Shown: piece by piece, positions 35,584 through 47,198 of the stretch
Layout: the number at the start of each line of letters is the position of its first letter
Numbering within the stretch: position 1 is the stretch's first letter
Assembly: GCA_030549775.1 (NCBI GenBank)
Contig: CM060175.1
Coordinates: 32,343,262-32,407,261, forward strand
Source of the DNA: Tamarix chinensis
Lineage: Eukaryota; Streptophyta; Magnoliopsida; Caryophyllales; Tamaricaceae
DNA length: 64,000 nucleotides
Reading direction: 5' to 3'
Translations under genes and position numbers: made by a program
Notes under the pieces: model-generated
Databases searched by the model: none
Told to the model about the DNA's origin: nothing
The model's input: only the letters and a program-made list of their open reading frames with translations

Positions 35584-36300
35584 ACATGGATTAATAAAGA
35601 TTATGGTGTGAAATGACTACATTTAACAGAGATTCAAAAGAAAATATGTCTAATTAGATCACAGCCAGCCTTCATTATCTGGATTACTACATGCAGCTTA
35701 TGTGAATGTGCCATGTATGTTATGTTGTATGTTTGTATGTTTGGCCTTAGCGCATCTATTACCTTACTCAATATGTAGCGTACTGATGACCCATTTCATG
35801 GGTGCTGCTCATTCCCACAAGCAGAAGACCCATCAGAGCTTGTGCAGGTAGGGGATGATGTCTTCAATGCCTACGACACCTACGAGGCATCGGGTGGGGC
35901 TGAGCGTTGAGCCTAAACCTGACTTGGAGATCGAGAGCGACTCGGCCGGACTCTATTTCTTTCACTAGACCTTGTATTATCATATTTTAGTTGTGTTTGT
36001 ACTATGCTTTATCTTTTAAAACTCTAGTCACGTACTCCTTGGTTTGTAATCCTAAATCGCACTCTGATTTCTGTATGACTTGTGTTTTATTAATGATTCA
36101 TGTTTAATGTTAACTTTATTTAGCCTTAGCACTTAGTATTGGAACGGTAGAAGTGAACCAATCTGGTACTAAGTGTGGCAGTAATGCCCTCGAGTTTACG
36201 GTTTTATCTTTTCGCTTCCGCTAAACCCTTTTAATTAAATGAAATTTTTTAGCAGTAAATTTGGGGGTTTTATAAAACCCTAAGCTCAACCGATACAAAA

Positions 36301-36562
36301 CCAAAGATTTATCCATACCAAACCCTAAATTCGATCCATACAAAACCAAAGATTCATCCATACCAAAACCTAAATTTAATCTATAAAAAACCAAAGATTC
36401 ATCCTTACCAAACTGTAAATCCAATCCATATAAAACCAAAGATTCATCCTTACCAAACCCTAAATTTAATCCATACAAAACCATACCAAACCCTAAATTC
36501 AAACCATATTAAACCAAAGATTCATCCATATCAAACCCTACATTAGATCCTCCCATACAAAA
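36301..36562. repeat. 45-bp tandem repeat, about 5.7 copies
   Basis: Units start CCAAAGATTYATCC at 36301, 36346, 36391, 36436, a shortened one at 36481 (33 bp), and 36514. Each contains one ACCAAACCCTAAATT-like piece. On the minus strand a frame stays open with a 15-residue period (LVLYGLNLGFG-type), simply because 45 is divisible by three. Confidence 0.9.
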
Positions 36563-36680
36563 CATAAATTAGATTATCCCATTCAAAACCATAAATTATA
36601 TTCTCCCCTATAACATCATAAATTAGATTCTCCCACATAACACCATAAATTAGATTCTCCAATACAACCATAAATTCCCC
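36563..36680. repeat. 27-bp tandem repeat, about 4.5 copies
   Basis: Units begin CATAAATTAGATTMTCC at 36563, 36590, 36617 and 36644, ending in a partial copy at 36669. It adjoins the 45-bp array, and both lie in the cut end of the antisense LTR. Confidence 0.85.
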
Positions 36681-37199
36681 AATTTACTCTTCTCCTCATG
36701 GACCATTAAAAATACGTAGGTCAACTCACATCCATTGGTCAACTTTTTTCCCCATCCTCCTTTTTCATTCTTTTCCCCCACACACACCATATTAACATCC
36801 TCACATGCATGTCTTATCGGGTCACAACACATATCATCACATATACATAATACGCATGCCATATAACAACACATGAACACACTTTAACTCCAAATCATAC
36901 CACATATGAAATCAATATAATGATAAACATAGGATGCATAACATACAAAGCATATAATGCACATCAAAACACAATAGGCCTTAGTAACACCATTTACCTA
37001 AAACGACATCGGTCTTGGAGCATGCTTCTACGCCTCCTTAGGGCTTTGATAAAATAATAACATATTAATAAAAATAACATTAACTAATTTTCTAACTTTG
37101 CTAAAGGTATAAGAAATAATAGTAGCATTAATAAAAATGGCATTACTCAAAAACATAGTGAAATAAGGGCTTCGGCCCCTTTATCAAAATAATACTAAT

Positions 37200-37232
37200 A
37201 AAAATAATAATAATAGTAATAATAATAATGAA

Positions 37233-37272
<40 letters not shown>

Positions 37273-37564
37273 TGATAAAAACCATAATAATATTACAAAA
37301 ATGATAATAATCATAATGGTAATAATAGTAAGGATAATATTTGAAGATAAAATGAAGTAGGGTTTCTACCCCACATTGAAAAATAATAAACTTATTAAAT
37401 AATAATCGTAATAAAAATAACACTAATAAGAATAATGAATGCAATTGATAAAATATTAATAATATTAATAATCATAAGACTTGATATCTATAATACTACT
37501 ACTATAATTCAAAATAGGCACAACAGGGTTTCAGTCCTATATAAAATAATAATACTAACATTGA

Positions 37565-37647
<83 letters not shown>

Positions 37648-37780
37648 GTAATAATAATAGCAAAAATAATAGTAAAACAGTTGTAATAATAATAATGGAA
37701 TAATGATAATAATAATTTCAAAATAGTAATAATAATAATTCTAATAATAATAATAACTATTATTATTATTATTATTATAA
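37200..37780 (-). repeat. Microsatellites AAT and AAC in the antisense LTR
   Basis: AAT tracts lie at 37238-37270 and 37618-37648. A pure AAC tract runs over 37566-37617 directly into the latter. They correspond in position to the ATT/ATC cluster of the sense LTRs. Confidence 0.9.
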
Positions 37781-38621
37781 CCATAACATATTAATATTAA
37801 TAACAAAGATAATAGCAATAATAATAATAATAGTAATAAAATTGAAATAAAAATATAATAGGGCTTCAGCCCTTAATAGAAAAAATAATAAAAACATTAA
37901 TAAAAAAATAATATTAATATTAATAATAGTAAAATTAATAATAATAAAATAATAATATATATTCAAATAAATGAAATAAAATAAATTAAAGCTTATAAAA
38001 GTAAGGAAAAAGGGTTGAGAGGGTCTATGGTACAACCTTTGGCTGGTGGTAAGAGGCGGCGCTGGTAGTGATGTACGACGATGGTGGCAGTGGCCAAAAA
38101 AAGTGACGAAAAGGGGAAAATTTGGATGCTGGGAAAAAGATAGAGAGAAAGAAGGTGGGGTTGGGGTGTTTGAGACTACCTAGAGGGAGTGGAGCGGAAT
38201 AAAGGTGGCGACGCATGGCGGCGGCGGTGGTGGCCAAAAGAGAAAGAAGAAGAGGAAGAGAGGAGGAAGGGGAAAAGAAAGGTAGGGGAAGGTAGAGGAG
38301 GGATGTAGAATAGGATGGCAAGTGAAAGAAGTGGCGAAAGCGGCGGAAGTGGTGGCTAATGGTAGTTCGAAGGGCGGCGGAGATGAAAGGAAGGGCTGGT
38401 TAGGAAGCAAACATTGCATACAAGGGGTGGCTTGTGAAGGAATAATCGAGGGGGATGGGTGGTTTGGTTAGCTAGAGGGAGGTGCAGGAAAGGCTTAGAT
38501 GGGCGAAGTTGGTGGTGTGGTTAGCCGACGATAGCGGGGCTAGAGTTTGAAATGGAGGCGGCACACAAAGGAGGTTTTTTAGGTAGGGGATCAAAACTCG
38601 ATACCTTGTAGCTTAAAGGGG

Positions 38622-38629
38622 TATTTATA
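38622..38629 (-). promoter_or_regulatory. TATA box, duplicated promoter copy 1
   Basis: TATAAATA on the minus strand in context CTATAAATACCCC, as in the sense solo LTR. It is one of two copies in this antisense LTR. Confidence 0.55.
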
Positions 38630-38816
38630 GATTTAAGAATCAAGGTAAGGTTTTGTGGGTCGGCTAGGGACTAAGCAAGGTAGGGTTAGGGTCAACGATG
38701 GCGATGGTTGGCTGGTGGTACCAAATTTTGGGGCAGGGATTGCGCAGCAAAAGGAGGAATTATGCTAAAAGAGGGAGAAAATGGTTTGGGTCAGCGTGAC
38801 TGGCTAAACAATGGGG

Positions 38817-38821
38817 AAAAT
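38817..38821 (+). other. Target-site duplication AAAAT (left)
   Basis: AAAAT immediately before the solo LTR, identical to 43772-43776. Five bases is the usual gypsy duplication length. Confidence 0.9.
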
Positions 38822-39829
38822 TGTGATACCCCAAAATCCTAATTTTCGAAATTATGGCCAAATAAGCAATTATTAGGAAAATCAATTATATAAATTCAAT
38901 TATTAAAATTTAGAGAATTAACAAGGTAAATTAAGAGGAGAATAATAAAGAATTTAATTGGAAGAAAATTTTGGGTATTTTTCTAATTAGCATGGAGGTT
39001 AAGGAAATTTATCTAAAATAGTCTAAAATAAGAAAAAAAGGAATTTATTTAATATTTTATAAATATAAATATTATAAATAACCCAAAAATACCCCAATTT
39101 CCCCATAAGTTATTTTATTTATTTTCCCCATCCTATTTATTTTCCTATTTTCCCCTTTCTTCCTTTTTCTCCATCTTCTTTTTTTTCTTTCTCCCCCCCC
39201 CGGCTGGGCTAGCCCACCGGCCCAGATCCTTCTCCTCTCCCTCGTCTCGCGTACAGGCTGCCCAACCCCCCATCCCTTCCTTCTTTTCCCTTCCCGCGGC
39301 CCAATTTCATGCGACGCCAACCACTGTGCGCCCCGTGTGCTGCATTTTTCCCTAAGAGCCGTCGAAACGCCGCGTCATGCTTAACGTCCTTATGACCGTT
39401 GCCAGGCTACGACGCTACGCTGCATTTTCTTCCCACAACCCTAAATACGTTGTGTTTGACTTACGATTAAATAACCGCCGCCGAACCGGCCGGTCGCCCG
39501 TCTCTTCCTTTTCCCCCCCTGGACCGTCGGTTCCCCCTCCTTTCTCCCCCCTTCTTCTTCTTCCCCGTGCAGACGGTAGCAGCGACGCGTGCCTGCACTG
39601 CCGGCGCTGCCCCGACACACGCGAGCCTACCTCCCTCTCTCTCTCCCGTCGTTTTCTTTCCCCATTTTGGCCCCAACTAGCATTGTCCTCCCTCCTGAGT
39701 GGCCTGCAACCCTTCCTTTTTCTCTCATGCAACCGCCTGCCGCCTGCCATGGTAGCTGCCGCCTGTCGGCCAGCCTGGTGCCTGCACTACCTTGTCTTCT
39801 TCCCCTTGGCCGTTCCCGACCACCCTGTC

Positions 39830-39837
39830 TATAAATA
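39830..39837 (+). promoter_or_regulatory. TATA box of the solo LTR
   Basis: TATAAATA, 1008 bases into the LTR, followed by CCCCC and a GC-rich stretch. Its place at the end of a C-rich U3-like block fits the retrotransposon core promoter. Confidence 0.6.
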
Positions 39838-40523
39838 CCCCCATTAATCACCTGGATTCGGGATTTGGAACCCCGAAACTCTGGATTTTCTCCCTCTCGC
39901 CGCCGCCCCATCAGACCCGTCGACCGCCGCCGTCCCCCAACGCTACCGGTCGAACGTCGCCCGGAACCCCACCTTGCACCACCCTCCACCTAACTAAGCC
40001 CTCCTCAGCCCTCGATTTGCCCTGCATGTGCCGCCCTGGCCGTGCAAAATAGCCACCCCGAGCTGCCCCTTCCAACCCCTCGCCGCCCTTGCGCCGCCTT
40101 CCACCGCCAACCTAGCCGCCACCAGCGCCTCCTCCACCCTCCAAAATGTCCAGCAGACCTCCCTCTACCTTCCCCTACCTCCATCTTTCCCTGCCTCCCT
40201 CTCCTCCTTCCTCCCCCATCTTCCACCTCTCTCCACCACCCTCGGCCGCCGCGCCAACCACCGCGCGCTGCCACCCCTTGCCACGCCACCACCCCCATTC
40301 CACTCCCCTCCATCTGCTGTTTCTTCCCCACCTCAAACCTCTTCTTTTCTCCTCCCATCTAACCACCACCTCCATTTTTGCCCCTCTTCTTCTGCTCCAT
40401 CGCCACCGCCACGCGCCGCCGCCGGACCACCACCGACCCTAGGTGGTCTTCCACCCATCCCAAGCCTCAAACTTTATTTCCATATAGTTATTATTAAGTT
40501 AACTAATATTAATACCATTATGC

Positions 40524-40568
<45 letters not shown>

Positions 40569-40640
40569 TTTTATTATTATTATTATTATTGATATTATTA
40601 TTACTTTTATTATTATTATTATCATTTCTAATATTGTGAC
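40524..40640 (+). repeat. (ATT)n tract in the solo LTR
   Basis: A pure ATT run covers 40524-40567, with shorter tracts to about 40640. It corresponds to the cluster in the element F LTR. Confidence 0.9.
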
Positions 40641-42559
40641 TTCTGATATTAAAGTTATCATTTTTACCATACTAACATCTCTTGGAATCCTAACTCCTAT
40701 TATACTCAACTTTAGTTTATTTTTTTTATAAGTGTTAATATTAACAACCCTACTATTATTATTATTATTATCTCTATTATCTTACTAAGGTTATTATTAA
40801 TACTTAACCATACTGGGTTATTGTTATTGTTATTATTATTGTTAGGGTTATTATGGTTATTATTACTATTATTATCCTCATTATTAGTATTATTACTATT
40901 ATCATTATCACCCTTAAGAACAGTTTACTTGTAATATTGTGACCTTATAATATTATTATTTCAAACATAACACCATTAATAGACTTCGCCTTAAAACGCT
41001 AGGGTTTCTATCACTAGACATTAGTGTCACTATTTTATTAATGCTAACACTATTTTCCTATAGCTAGCATAAATCCTATTACTACATTAGAACTAATGGG
41101 TTTAATAAAATAAGTGTAACAATGAGTATTAAAAATAAATATATTTTGACTACTAATATTTAGTATACTAATTCTAAGGTAAAAACCCTAGTTTTTGTAT
41201 AATACCCTCTCTAGTAATAAAAACTCTAATCCTAAAATGGAATAAGAGATTTTGGTACTTATAAGGGAAACTAATACTTAGAATTTCCCCTTTTATAGGT
41301 AATTCCGACCAAAGCCCTAAGGAGTTAGAGGAGCGTGCTCCAAGCCCGGCATCGCCTTAGGTAAGGACGAAGCTATGGCCTTTGTGTGATGTGTGACTTG
41401 TATGTTTTGAATGTTGTATATGCCATGCTATGTCGTGTATTATATGATTGTGGGAAACTTGTCTTATGTAGCGCAGCTTGGAGATTGAGGTATGTTTGTA
41501 TGTGTTTCCTATGACATGAGCATGACATGTATATGTATGATGTTTATGAGGTGATATGATATAACCCTCTAGGACATGCATGCTAGGGTGATTGTTATGA
41601 TGATATGGGAATGAAAGGATAAAAAGGAAATAAATGGGAATTGAGTTCACTAAGGGGGATATGAGGTTGACCTAAGTACCTCATGATCCATGAGAGAAGA
41701 TTTAATAAGGGAGGAATGACCAAAATAAAAGAGAGTTGGGGAACCATGCATGGGAGTCGTAAAATTGGCATGGTGACTTGGGTTGTTTGCATGGGATGGC
41801 TAAATCTTGCATGGAGGCGAATCTTATGTGAGAAAAGTTGAATTATGGTGTAAATAAGAGAATGGGAGAGTTGTGGAGCGATTGGAGACTTGGGATGAAA
41901 AATAGTACGTAGGTTGGTGCAAGGGTGTATAAGGAATCCGATTAGGGTTTTTGGGAGAAAATGGAAATTTGGGAAGTACAAAAGTAAGAATGATTAAGGA
42001 AGGGTGGATTATGGGTTAGAGTGAGATTTCATTTATATAAAAGGTGAGTATGGGTTCCCATGTGGAAGAAGAGACTTTGGGATGAAAAGAGAGAGGTTAC
42101 TTGTGGGAGAAGAAAGGTACTAAGGTTGAGGTGATCAACTAGGGTTTTCATGGTTATGTGCTGAATCGAAAGGTAAAGTGATATGTTTTGGGAGAGGATC
42201 TAATTGAGGTAAGATGTGGGGCGTTGAATGAGTTAAAGGTAGCATAAGTGGGAGAAGGTTGGGCCACATCAGCCCAATTAGGGTTTTCAAGGGAAAACCC
42301 TAGGGGGTGATAGGAGGTGGAGTTGATATCATGAGTGTAGGGCCTAACCCACACCCGTAGGGGTTGACTCTTTCATCTAAGGGTAAGTGTAAAGGGAATG
42401 GATGTCGAGGTGTGATAAGGGGCGCAGGAGTCTCAAGATATGGGACGGGCTCCCTGGGGAGGATAGACGTAGAGGGTAGTTGATATGCATGTCAATGGTG
42501 GAGAGCTTTATTTGATAAGATACGAATAAGATACTAATTACTTAAAGAGTAAGATTGTT

Positions 42560-43115
42560 GAGCCGGGCCCAGACCGATCCACCGGCATATAATAGTGGTT
42601 AGGTGCGTTCTGCCCTATACGTGACCGATCCACCGGCTATAATAGTGGGGGATCCCGAGCTCAACAAACCAAACAGTATGTTGTAATTAAATCATGGGAA
42701 AGATACTATATACTTACAGTGGAACACCATGAGAGTCGGGGCCAGACCGATCCACCGGCATAATAGTGGCCAGGAGCGCTGTGCCCTAGAGACCGATCCA
42801 CCGGCGTATAATAGTGGTTAGGTGCGTTCTGCCCTATAAGTGACCGATCTACCGACTATAATAGTGGGGTTCCCGTACTCGCATGGATTAACAAAGATTA
42901 TGGTGTGAAATGACTTACAAATAAATCATGGAAAGATACGTTATAATCACAGTGAAACACTATGAGAGTCGGGGCCAGACTGATCCACCGGCATAATAGT
43001 GGCTGGGAGCGTTCTGCCCTGGAGACCGATCCACCGGCATAAAATAGTGGTTAGGTGCGTTCTGCCCTATAAGTGACCAATCCACCGGCTATAATAGTGG
43101 GGTTCCCGCACTCTC
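42560..43115 (+). repeat. Cassette blocks in the solo LTR (three blocks)
   Basis: Blocks at about 42570-42655, 42745-42872 and 42975-43110 contain units GATCCACCGGC + AATAGTGG with conserved linkers (GCGTTCTGCCCT, CCCTATAAGTGACC). The first block has two units, the others three. Intervening text (GGTGTGAAATGACT, AAACACTATGAGAGTCGGGG) is also repeated, so a whole segment of about 230 bp has multiplied. Confidence 0.9.
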
Positions 43116-43771
43116 ATGGATTGATAACGATTATGATGTGAATCGACTATAATTATCAGAGTTATGAAAAGAAGAAGTTGGATTGGACCATAACCGACCT
43201 ACATCATCCATAATATTACATGTTGCTTATGTGTTAGTGTTGTGCATGTTATGTTGTATGATGGTATGCTTGGCCTTAGCGCACCTGCGCCCTTACTTAG
43301 TATTGGACCCATACTGATACTACCTTGATTGAATGGGTCCTGTGATGATCCACCGATGGTGGGGAGCAGACTTCCTGTGCAGGTTTATGATCGGGTACTA
43401 TCTTGGGGTGGAAGGCTTGACTTGAGTGAGTAGGCGATCCGGATATTGGTCCCTTGGGATCCGTTTTATTTAGCTATACTTTGTACTACGCTTCTTGTTT
43501 TGAAACCATACTCTTAAGTTGTATTCCTAAATGATATTCTAACTGTTGTTGACTCGTGTTTTCGTGAATGACCTATGTTAACTATGAACCTATGTTTTGA
43601 TGATTCTTACTTAACGATTGTTTAGCCTTAGCACTTAGTATCGGAACGGTAGGAGTGAACCGTACTAAGTGTGGCGGTAATACCCCCAAGTTTATGGTTT
43701 TAATTCTTTTTTTTCCGCTAAACCTTTTGATTTAAACAAAAATTTTCAGTAGTAAGTTTAGGGGTGTTACA

Positions 43772-43776
43772 AAAAT
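43772..43776 (+). other. Target-site duplication AAAAT (right)
   Basis: Identical to 38817-38821 and directly after the TTACA end of the solo LTR. Confidence 0.9.
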
Positions 43777-43829
43777 AAGGGAGAAAAGGCTAGTAAAATG
43801 GCGAGATTAGCGGCAAGATTTTTAGAGTT

Positions 43830-44632
43830 GCAGGCGGTGGCCAAAAAAAGTGAAGAAAAGGAGAAAAGTTGGATGGTGGGAAAAAGATAGGGAGAAAGAA
43901 GGTGGAGGTCGGGGTGTCTGAGACTGCCTAGAGGGAGAGGAGCAGAATGAAGGTGGCGGCGCACGACGGCGGCTGTGGTGGCCGAAAGAGGAAGAAGAAG
44001 AGGAAGAGAGGAGGAGAGGGAGGAAAGGAAAAAGAATGGTAAGGGAAGGTAGAGGAGGGTCTGTAGAACAGAATAGGAGGTGAAAGAAGCAATGATAGCA
44101 GTGGAAGAGGTGGCTAATGGTGGTTCGAAGGGCGGCGGAGATGAAAGGAAGGGCTTGTTAGGAAGCAAACTTTGCACAGATGGGGTGGCTTGTGCAGGAA
44201 GAATCGAGGGGGATGGGTGGTTTGGTTAGCTAGAGGGAGGTGCATGTAAGGCTTAGGTGGGCGGAGTTAGTGGTGTAGCTGGCCGACGGCGGTGGGGCTA
44301 GAGTCTGAAATGGAGGCGGTACACAAAGTAGGTTTTCTAGGTAGGTGATCAAAACTTGGTATCTGGTAGCTTAAGGGGGTATTTATAGATTTTAGAAGGG
44401 GGGTTAGAGTTATGTGGGTCGGCTAGGGGGTAAACAAGGTAGGCTTAGGGTCACTGGTGGTAGCAAATTTTAGGGCAGGGATTGAGCAGGAAAAGGAGGA
44501 ATTGCTCTAGAAGAGGGAGAAAATGGTTTGGGTCAGCTTGACTGGCAAAACGACAGGGAAAAGAAGGGAGAAACGGCCAGTCAAATGGCGGGATCAGTGG
44601 CGAGATTTTCAAAGTTATATGCACCGATGGTA
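43830..44632 (-). repeat. Promoter-block duplication, unit 2
   Basis: A copy of 38087-38821 plus 43777-43829, with scattered substitutions and small indels. Landmarks shared in order: GGCCAAAAAAAGTGA, GGTTCGAAGGGCGGCGGAGA, GGAAGCAAAC, GTATTTATAGATTT and GAAAATGGTTTGGGTCAGC. Confidence 0.85.
44380..44387 (-). promoter_or_regulatory. TATA box, duplicated promoter copy 2
   Basis: TATAAATA on the minus strand, 977 bases from this LTR's start, close to the 1008 of the sense solo LTR. This is therefore the copy at the ancestral position. Confidence 0.55.
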
Positions 44633-45364
44633 ATGGCTTGTGGTCAATGGGAGGAAGGGGAAGAAGAAAGACAAAGAAAAGGTGGGGACAGAGCGGCGGT
44701 TCAGGAGAAAAAGAAAGAAAAGAAAGACAAATCAGACGAGGCAACGCAGGCTAAATCTTTTTAGCAAAACATGGCATTTTGATAGAGAAAGAAGTAAGGT
44801 GTAGTGCAGCGAGGGAGAAGGAAGGGGACGGGCCGCGGGAAAGGAAAAGGAAGATGGGCCGCTGGATTGGGCTATGTCGCAAAAGCAAGAAGGGAAGGTA
44901 CTAAGTCGAGGCTGGCCCAGGTCGGGGAGGAGAAAAAGAAAATGAAAAGAAGAAGAAAGAAAAAGAAAGAAAAAGAAAGAAAAGGAAAAAGGGCAAAAGG
45001 AAAAATAATGGATTAGGTTAATTAAATTACTTAGGATATTTGGGATATTTAAAATAATAATTTTTAATTCCCTTTTTAGGCTAAATTAGGATTTTTGAAT
45101 GATTTTCCATAAATTCAATTTTAATTAGCAAAGCACACTAATTTTCTTCAATTAAATTATTTATAAAATTTATATTAATTTGAAACTATTTTCTCCTTCT
45201 TATTTTAAATAAAATACTTCATTCAATTAGTTTCCAAAATAATATCCTTAATTAGCTAAAATACCCATATTTCTCCTAATTAAAAAATTTTATTCAAATA
45301 ATTCTCCTAATAAAATCTTATTTAACAATAATTTTTAAAATTATAAATTTTGGGGCATTTCACA

Positions 45365-45747
45365 TATATATATATATATATACACACTACACACTCTCCT
45401 TTTATGTTCAAAACTAGAACATAAGCTTCTCTATCCATACTTCTTCTTCTTCCCTTCTTTTCTTCTTTCTGTGTGGTCATGCCCTATTTCGCACTATCAA
45501 GCCACGCTTTCCACCATCATCGCCAATGTGCGCCACCTAACTCTAGTTGACCAACCACCCAAGTCACCCCAACCTCCCCTAACAATGGCACCAACCATCG
45601 CCACTTACTACCACCTCTATTCACTTCTTCTTTTATCTTACTCATCGTGCTTTTAAGGAAAACATAGCCTCAAGCACTGTCATGCATCATTAAAATTTTC
45701 TATCACATACCTGTGCAGTCCAACACAACTTAACCATGCACCACTAC
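45365..45747 (+). repeat. 5' LTR of element G, first surviving piece
   Basis: From a TA dinucleotide tract through TACACACTACACACTCTC to the stretch before 45748, it matches about 53655-54030 of the 3' LTR (shared AAGCTTCT, GTCATGCCCTATTT / GTTGTGCCCTATTTT, TTTTCTATC-like pieces). The first 660 bp of the LTR are missing on the left, where the antisense LTR begins. Confidence 0.7.
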
Positions 45748-46490
45748 TGTAACATCCCAAAATTCACTATTTTTTTTAAAAGTAGAAGTAATTAAAATAT
45801 TTACTTTAAAACCCATAAATTCTAGGGATGTTATCGCCACACTTAGTACCAGACCGGTTTACTCCTACCATTCCGGTACCAAGTGCTAAGGCTAAGAAAA
45901 TACTATTAATAACACCATAAAAATCTAAGTTTATAAAAATCAATAATCAAAGTACGCACAAGTCTTACATAATTCGAAATACTAGCTATTGTTTTTCCGG
46001 ATAATAACTAAACACCATTAGTAAAGTTGTTTCGACAATTCAAACATAATAAAAGAAAACATGAGTCATAATTTAAAAAGGAAAACAGCCACATCACTCT
46101 AGCGATTAATCTACCCCAGCTATCACTATGCCCTTCCTGATGTTCTATAGACATCGATAGCATCAAAGTAGGTGTCTCCTACCTGCAACAGATCAGACGG
46201 GCCTTCTACTCGTGAGAATGAGCAGCACCCATAAAACGGGTGATCAGTACGCTATATACTGAGTAAGGTAACCGGGTACTAAGGCCGGCATATAACACAT
46301 TAAATCATGCAGGGTAATTATCAACATATATTTACAAAGCCACACATATGATATATAAAAGCATAAGGTGAAATCCATAACTTAAAATCAACAAGTCCAC
46401 GCATGAGGCCCAAAAAGGTCGAGATTAATTATTTGATCTTTCTTCTGTTAGAAGTCGATACACACCATGCCTTTTATCAAATCCATGTAA
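45748..46490 (-). repeat. Antisense LTR end fragment inside the element G LTR
   Basis: It starts TGTAACATCCC, the reverse complement of an LTR end, and contains the terminal signature in reverse (ACTTAGTACCAGACC, CCATTCCGGTACCAAGTGCT) and TGAGCAGCACCCAT. It therefore corresponds to the last 600-700 bp of the element F-type LTR. It stops near 46490, just before the cassette region would begin. It replaces about 0.99 kb of the surrounding LTR. Confidence 0.8.
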
Positions 46491-47130
46491 CTATAGGAAT
46501 AATGTTTGACCTTATGAAGTTATCTATTGGAATTGAAAACCATGTAAATTTCATAGGAGGTGTTATGAAAAATCTATAGTATTAGGATTTTAGAGATTTA
46601 TGTGATTAATACACTAGGATGAAATTATCAATGTATGTGTATGTGAATTAGAACATGAATTATGGGTACAATAATAATGCTAATATTCAAGATTGACTTA
46701 TTATGAAATATGGATGAATAATAAATATGGGAAAATGATTAATAAAGGGCGTGGAATTAGGGTTTTAAAAGACTTAAACACTAGAACCTATCTTATATGT
46801 ATATTTATTTTAGTGTGTTTGTTTGTGTTAGAATTATCCTTGAATAAGGCACTAATCACTTAAAGAGAAAGAGCATATGAGTAGGGCCAAGGTGATCTAT
46901 TTATATATATGTATTTGTATTCCACAAGGGAGAATAGTGGCTTGAGAGCTTTTCTCCTAAAGAAGATGATGTTTTCAATCTCTATTCAACTAGAAAGAAT
47001 AGTTTCTAGGGGGTGTTTTGCTCTTAGAAGGTGTTTTAGGTTGTTCCACTTGATTAAGAATAATGGTGCCCCTATGTAACATATACTGATAATTAAACGT
47101 ACAAGAATACGTGAGTCATGACCAAGGTGT

Positions 47131-47198
<68 letters not shown>

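Larger units (their letters stand above)
36275..38821 (-). repeat. Antisense LTR, left part (family of element F)
   Basis: Read on the minus strand this follows the family order: C-rich promoter block (38000-38800), trinucleotide tracts (37200-37780), and the GGAGCATGCTTC motif (about 37015-37030, reverse complement of GGAGCGTGCTCC). The segment corresponding to GGATATGAGGTTGACC is near 36720. It is cut at 36275 by the end of the plus-strand LTR, so the cassette and terminal parts are missing. It continues beyond the solo LTR at 43772. Confidence 0.85.
38087..38821 (-). repeat. Promoter-block duplication, unit 1 (split by the solo LTR)
   Basis: From GGCAGTGGCCAAAAAAAGTG to GGGGAAAAT the sequence matches 43834-44567 nearly throughout. 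The unit continues after the solo LTR at 43777 to about 43829 (AAGGGAGAAAAGGC.., like 44570 onward). On the minus strand it contains a TATAAATA (38629-38622). Confidence 0.85.
38822..43771 (+). mobile_element. Solo LTR (4950 bp), family of element F
   Basis: It runs from TGTGATACCCC to GGGGTGTTACA with perfect AAAAT duplications on both sides and no internal region, so it is a solo LTR left by LTR-LTR recombination. Joining the flanks gives an uninterrupted antisense LTR, matching its own duplicate near 44560. Its order follows the LTR at 31391-36274 but with three cassette blocks instead of two. The C-rich frames at 39377-40639 are proline- and serine-rich low-complexity translations on both strands and are not called as genes. 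Confidence 0.95.
43772..45364 (-). repeat. Antisense LTR, right part with its start
   Basis: This continues the antisense LTR after the solo insertion. The LTR start on the minus strand is TGTGAAATGCCCC, ending at 45364 on the plus strand. It holds the second copy of the duplicated promoter block (43830-44632). With the left part it gives about 4.1 kb of LTR. No internal region of this element is present, so it is a truncated solo or 5' LTR. Confidence 0.85.

Noticed and set aside
36221..36502. Minus-strand protein with 15-residue repeats
   Set aside because: A consequence of the 45-bp tandem array. It has no start context and no counterpart in other LTR copies.
36301..36562. Interstitial telomere repeat (CCCTAAA)
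   Set aside because: The heptamer occurs once per 45-bp unit and is never in tandem by itself.
40028..40639. 203-residue proline/serine-rich open frame, with similar ones at 31793-32825 and 39377-40442
   Set aside because: Low-complexity C-rich LTR promoter DNA with overlapping open frames on both strands, no domain, and broken equivalents in the other LTR copies.
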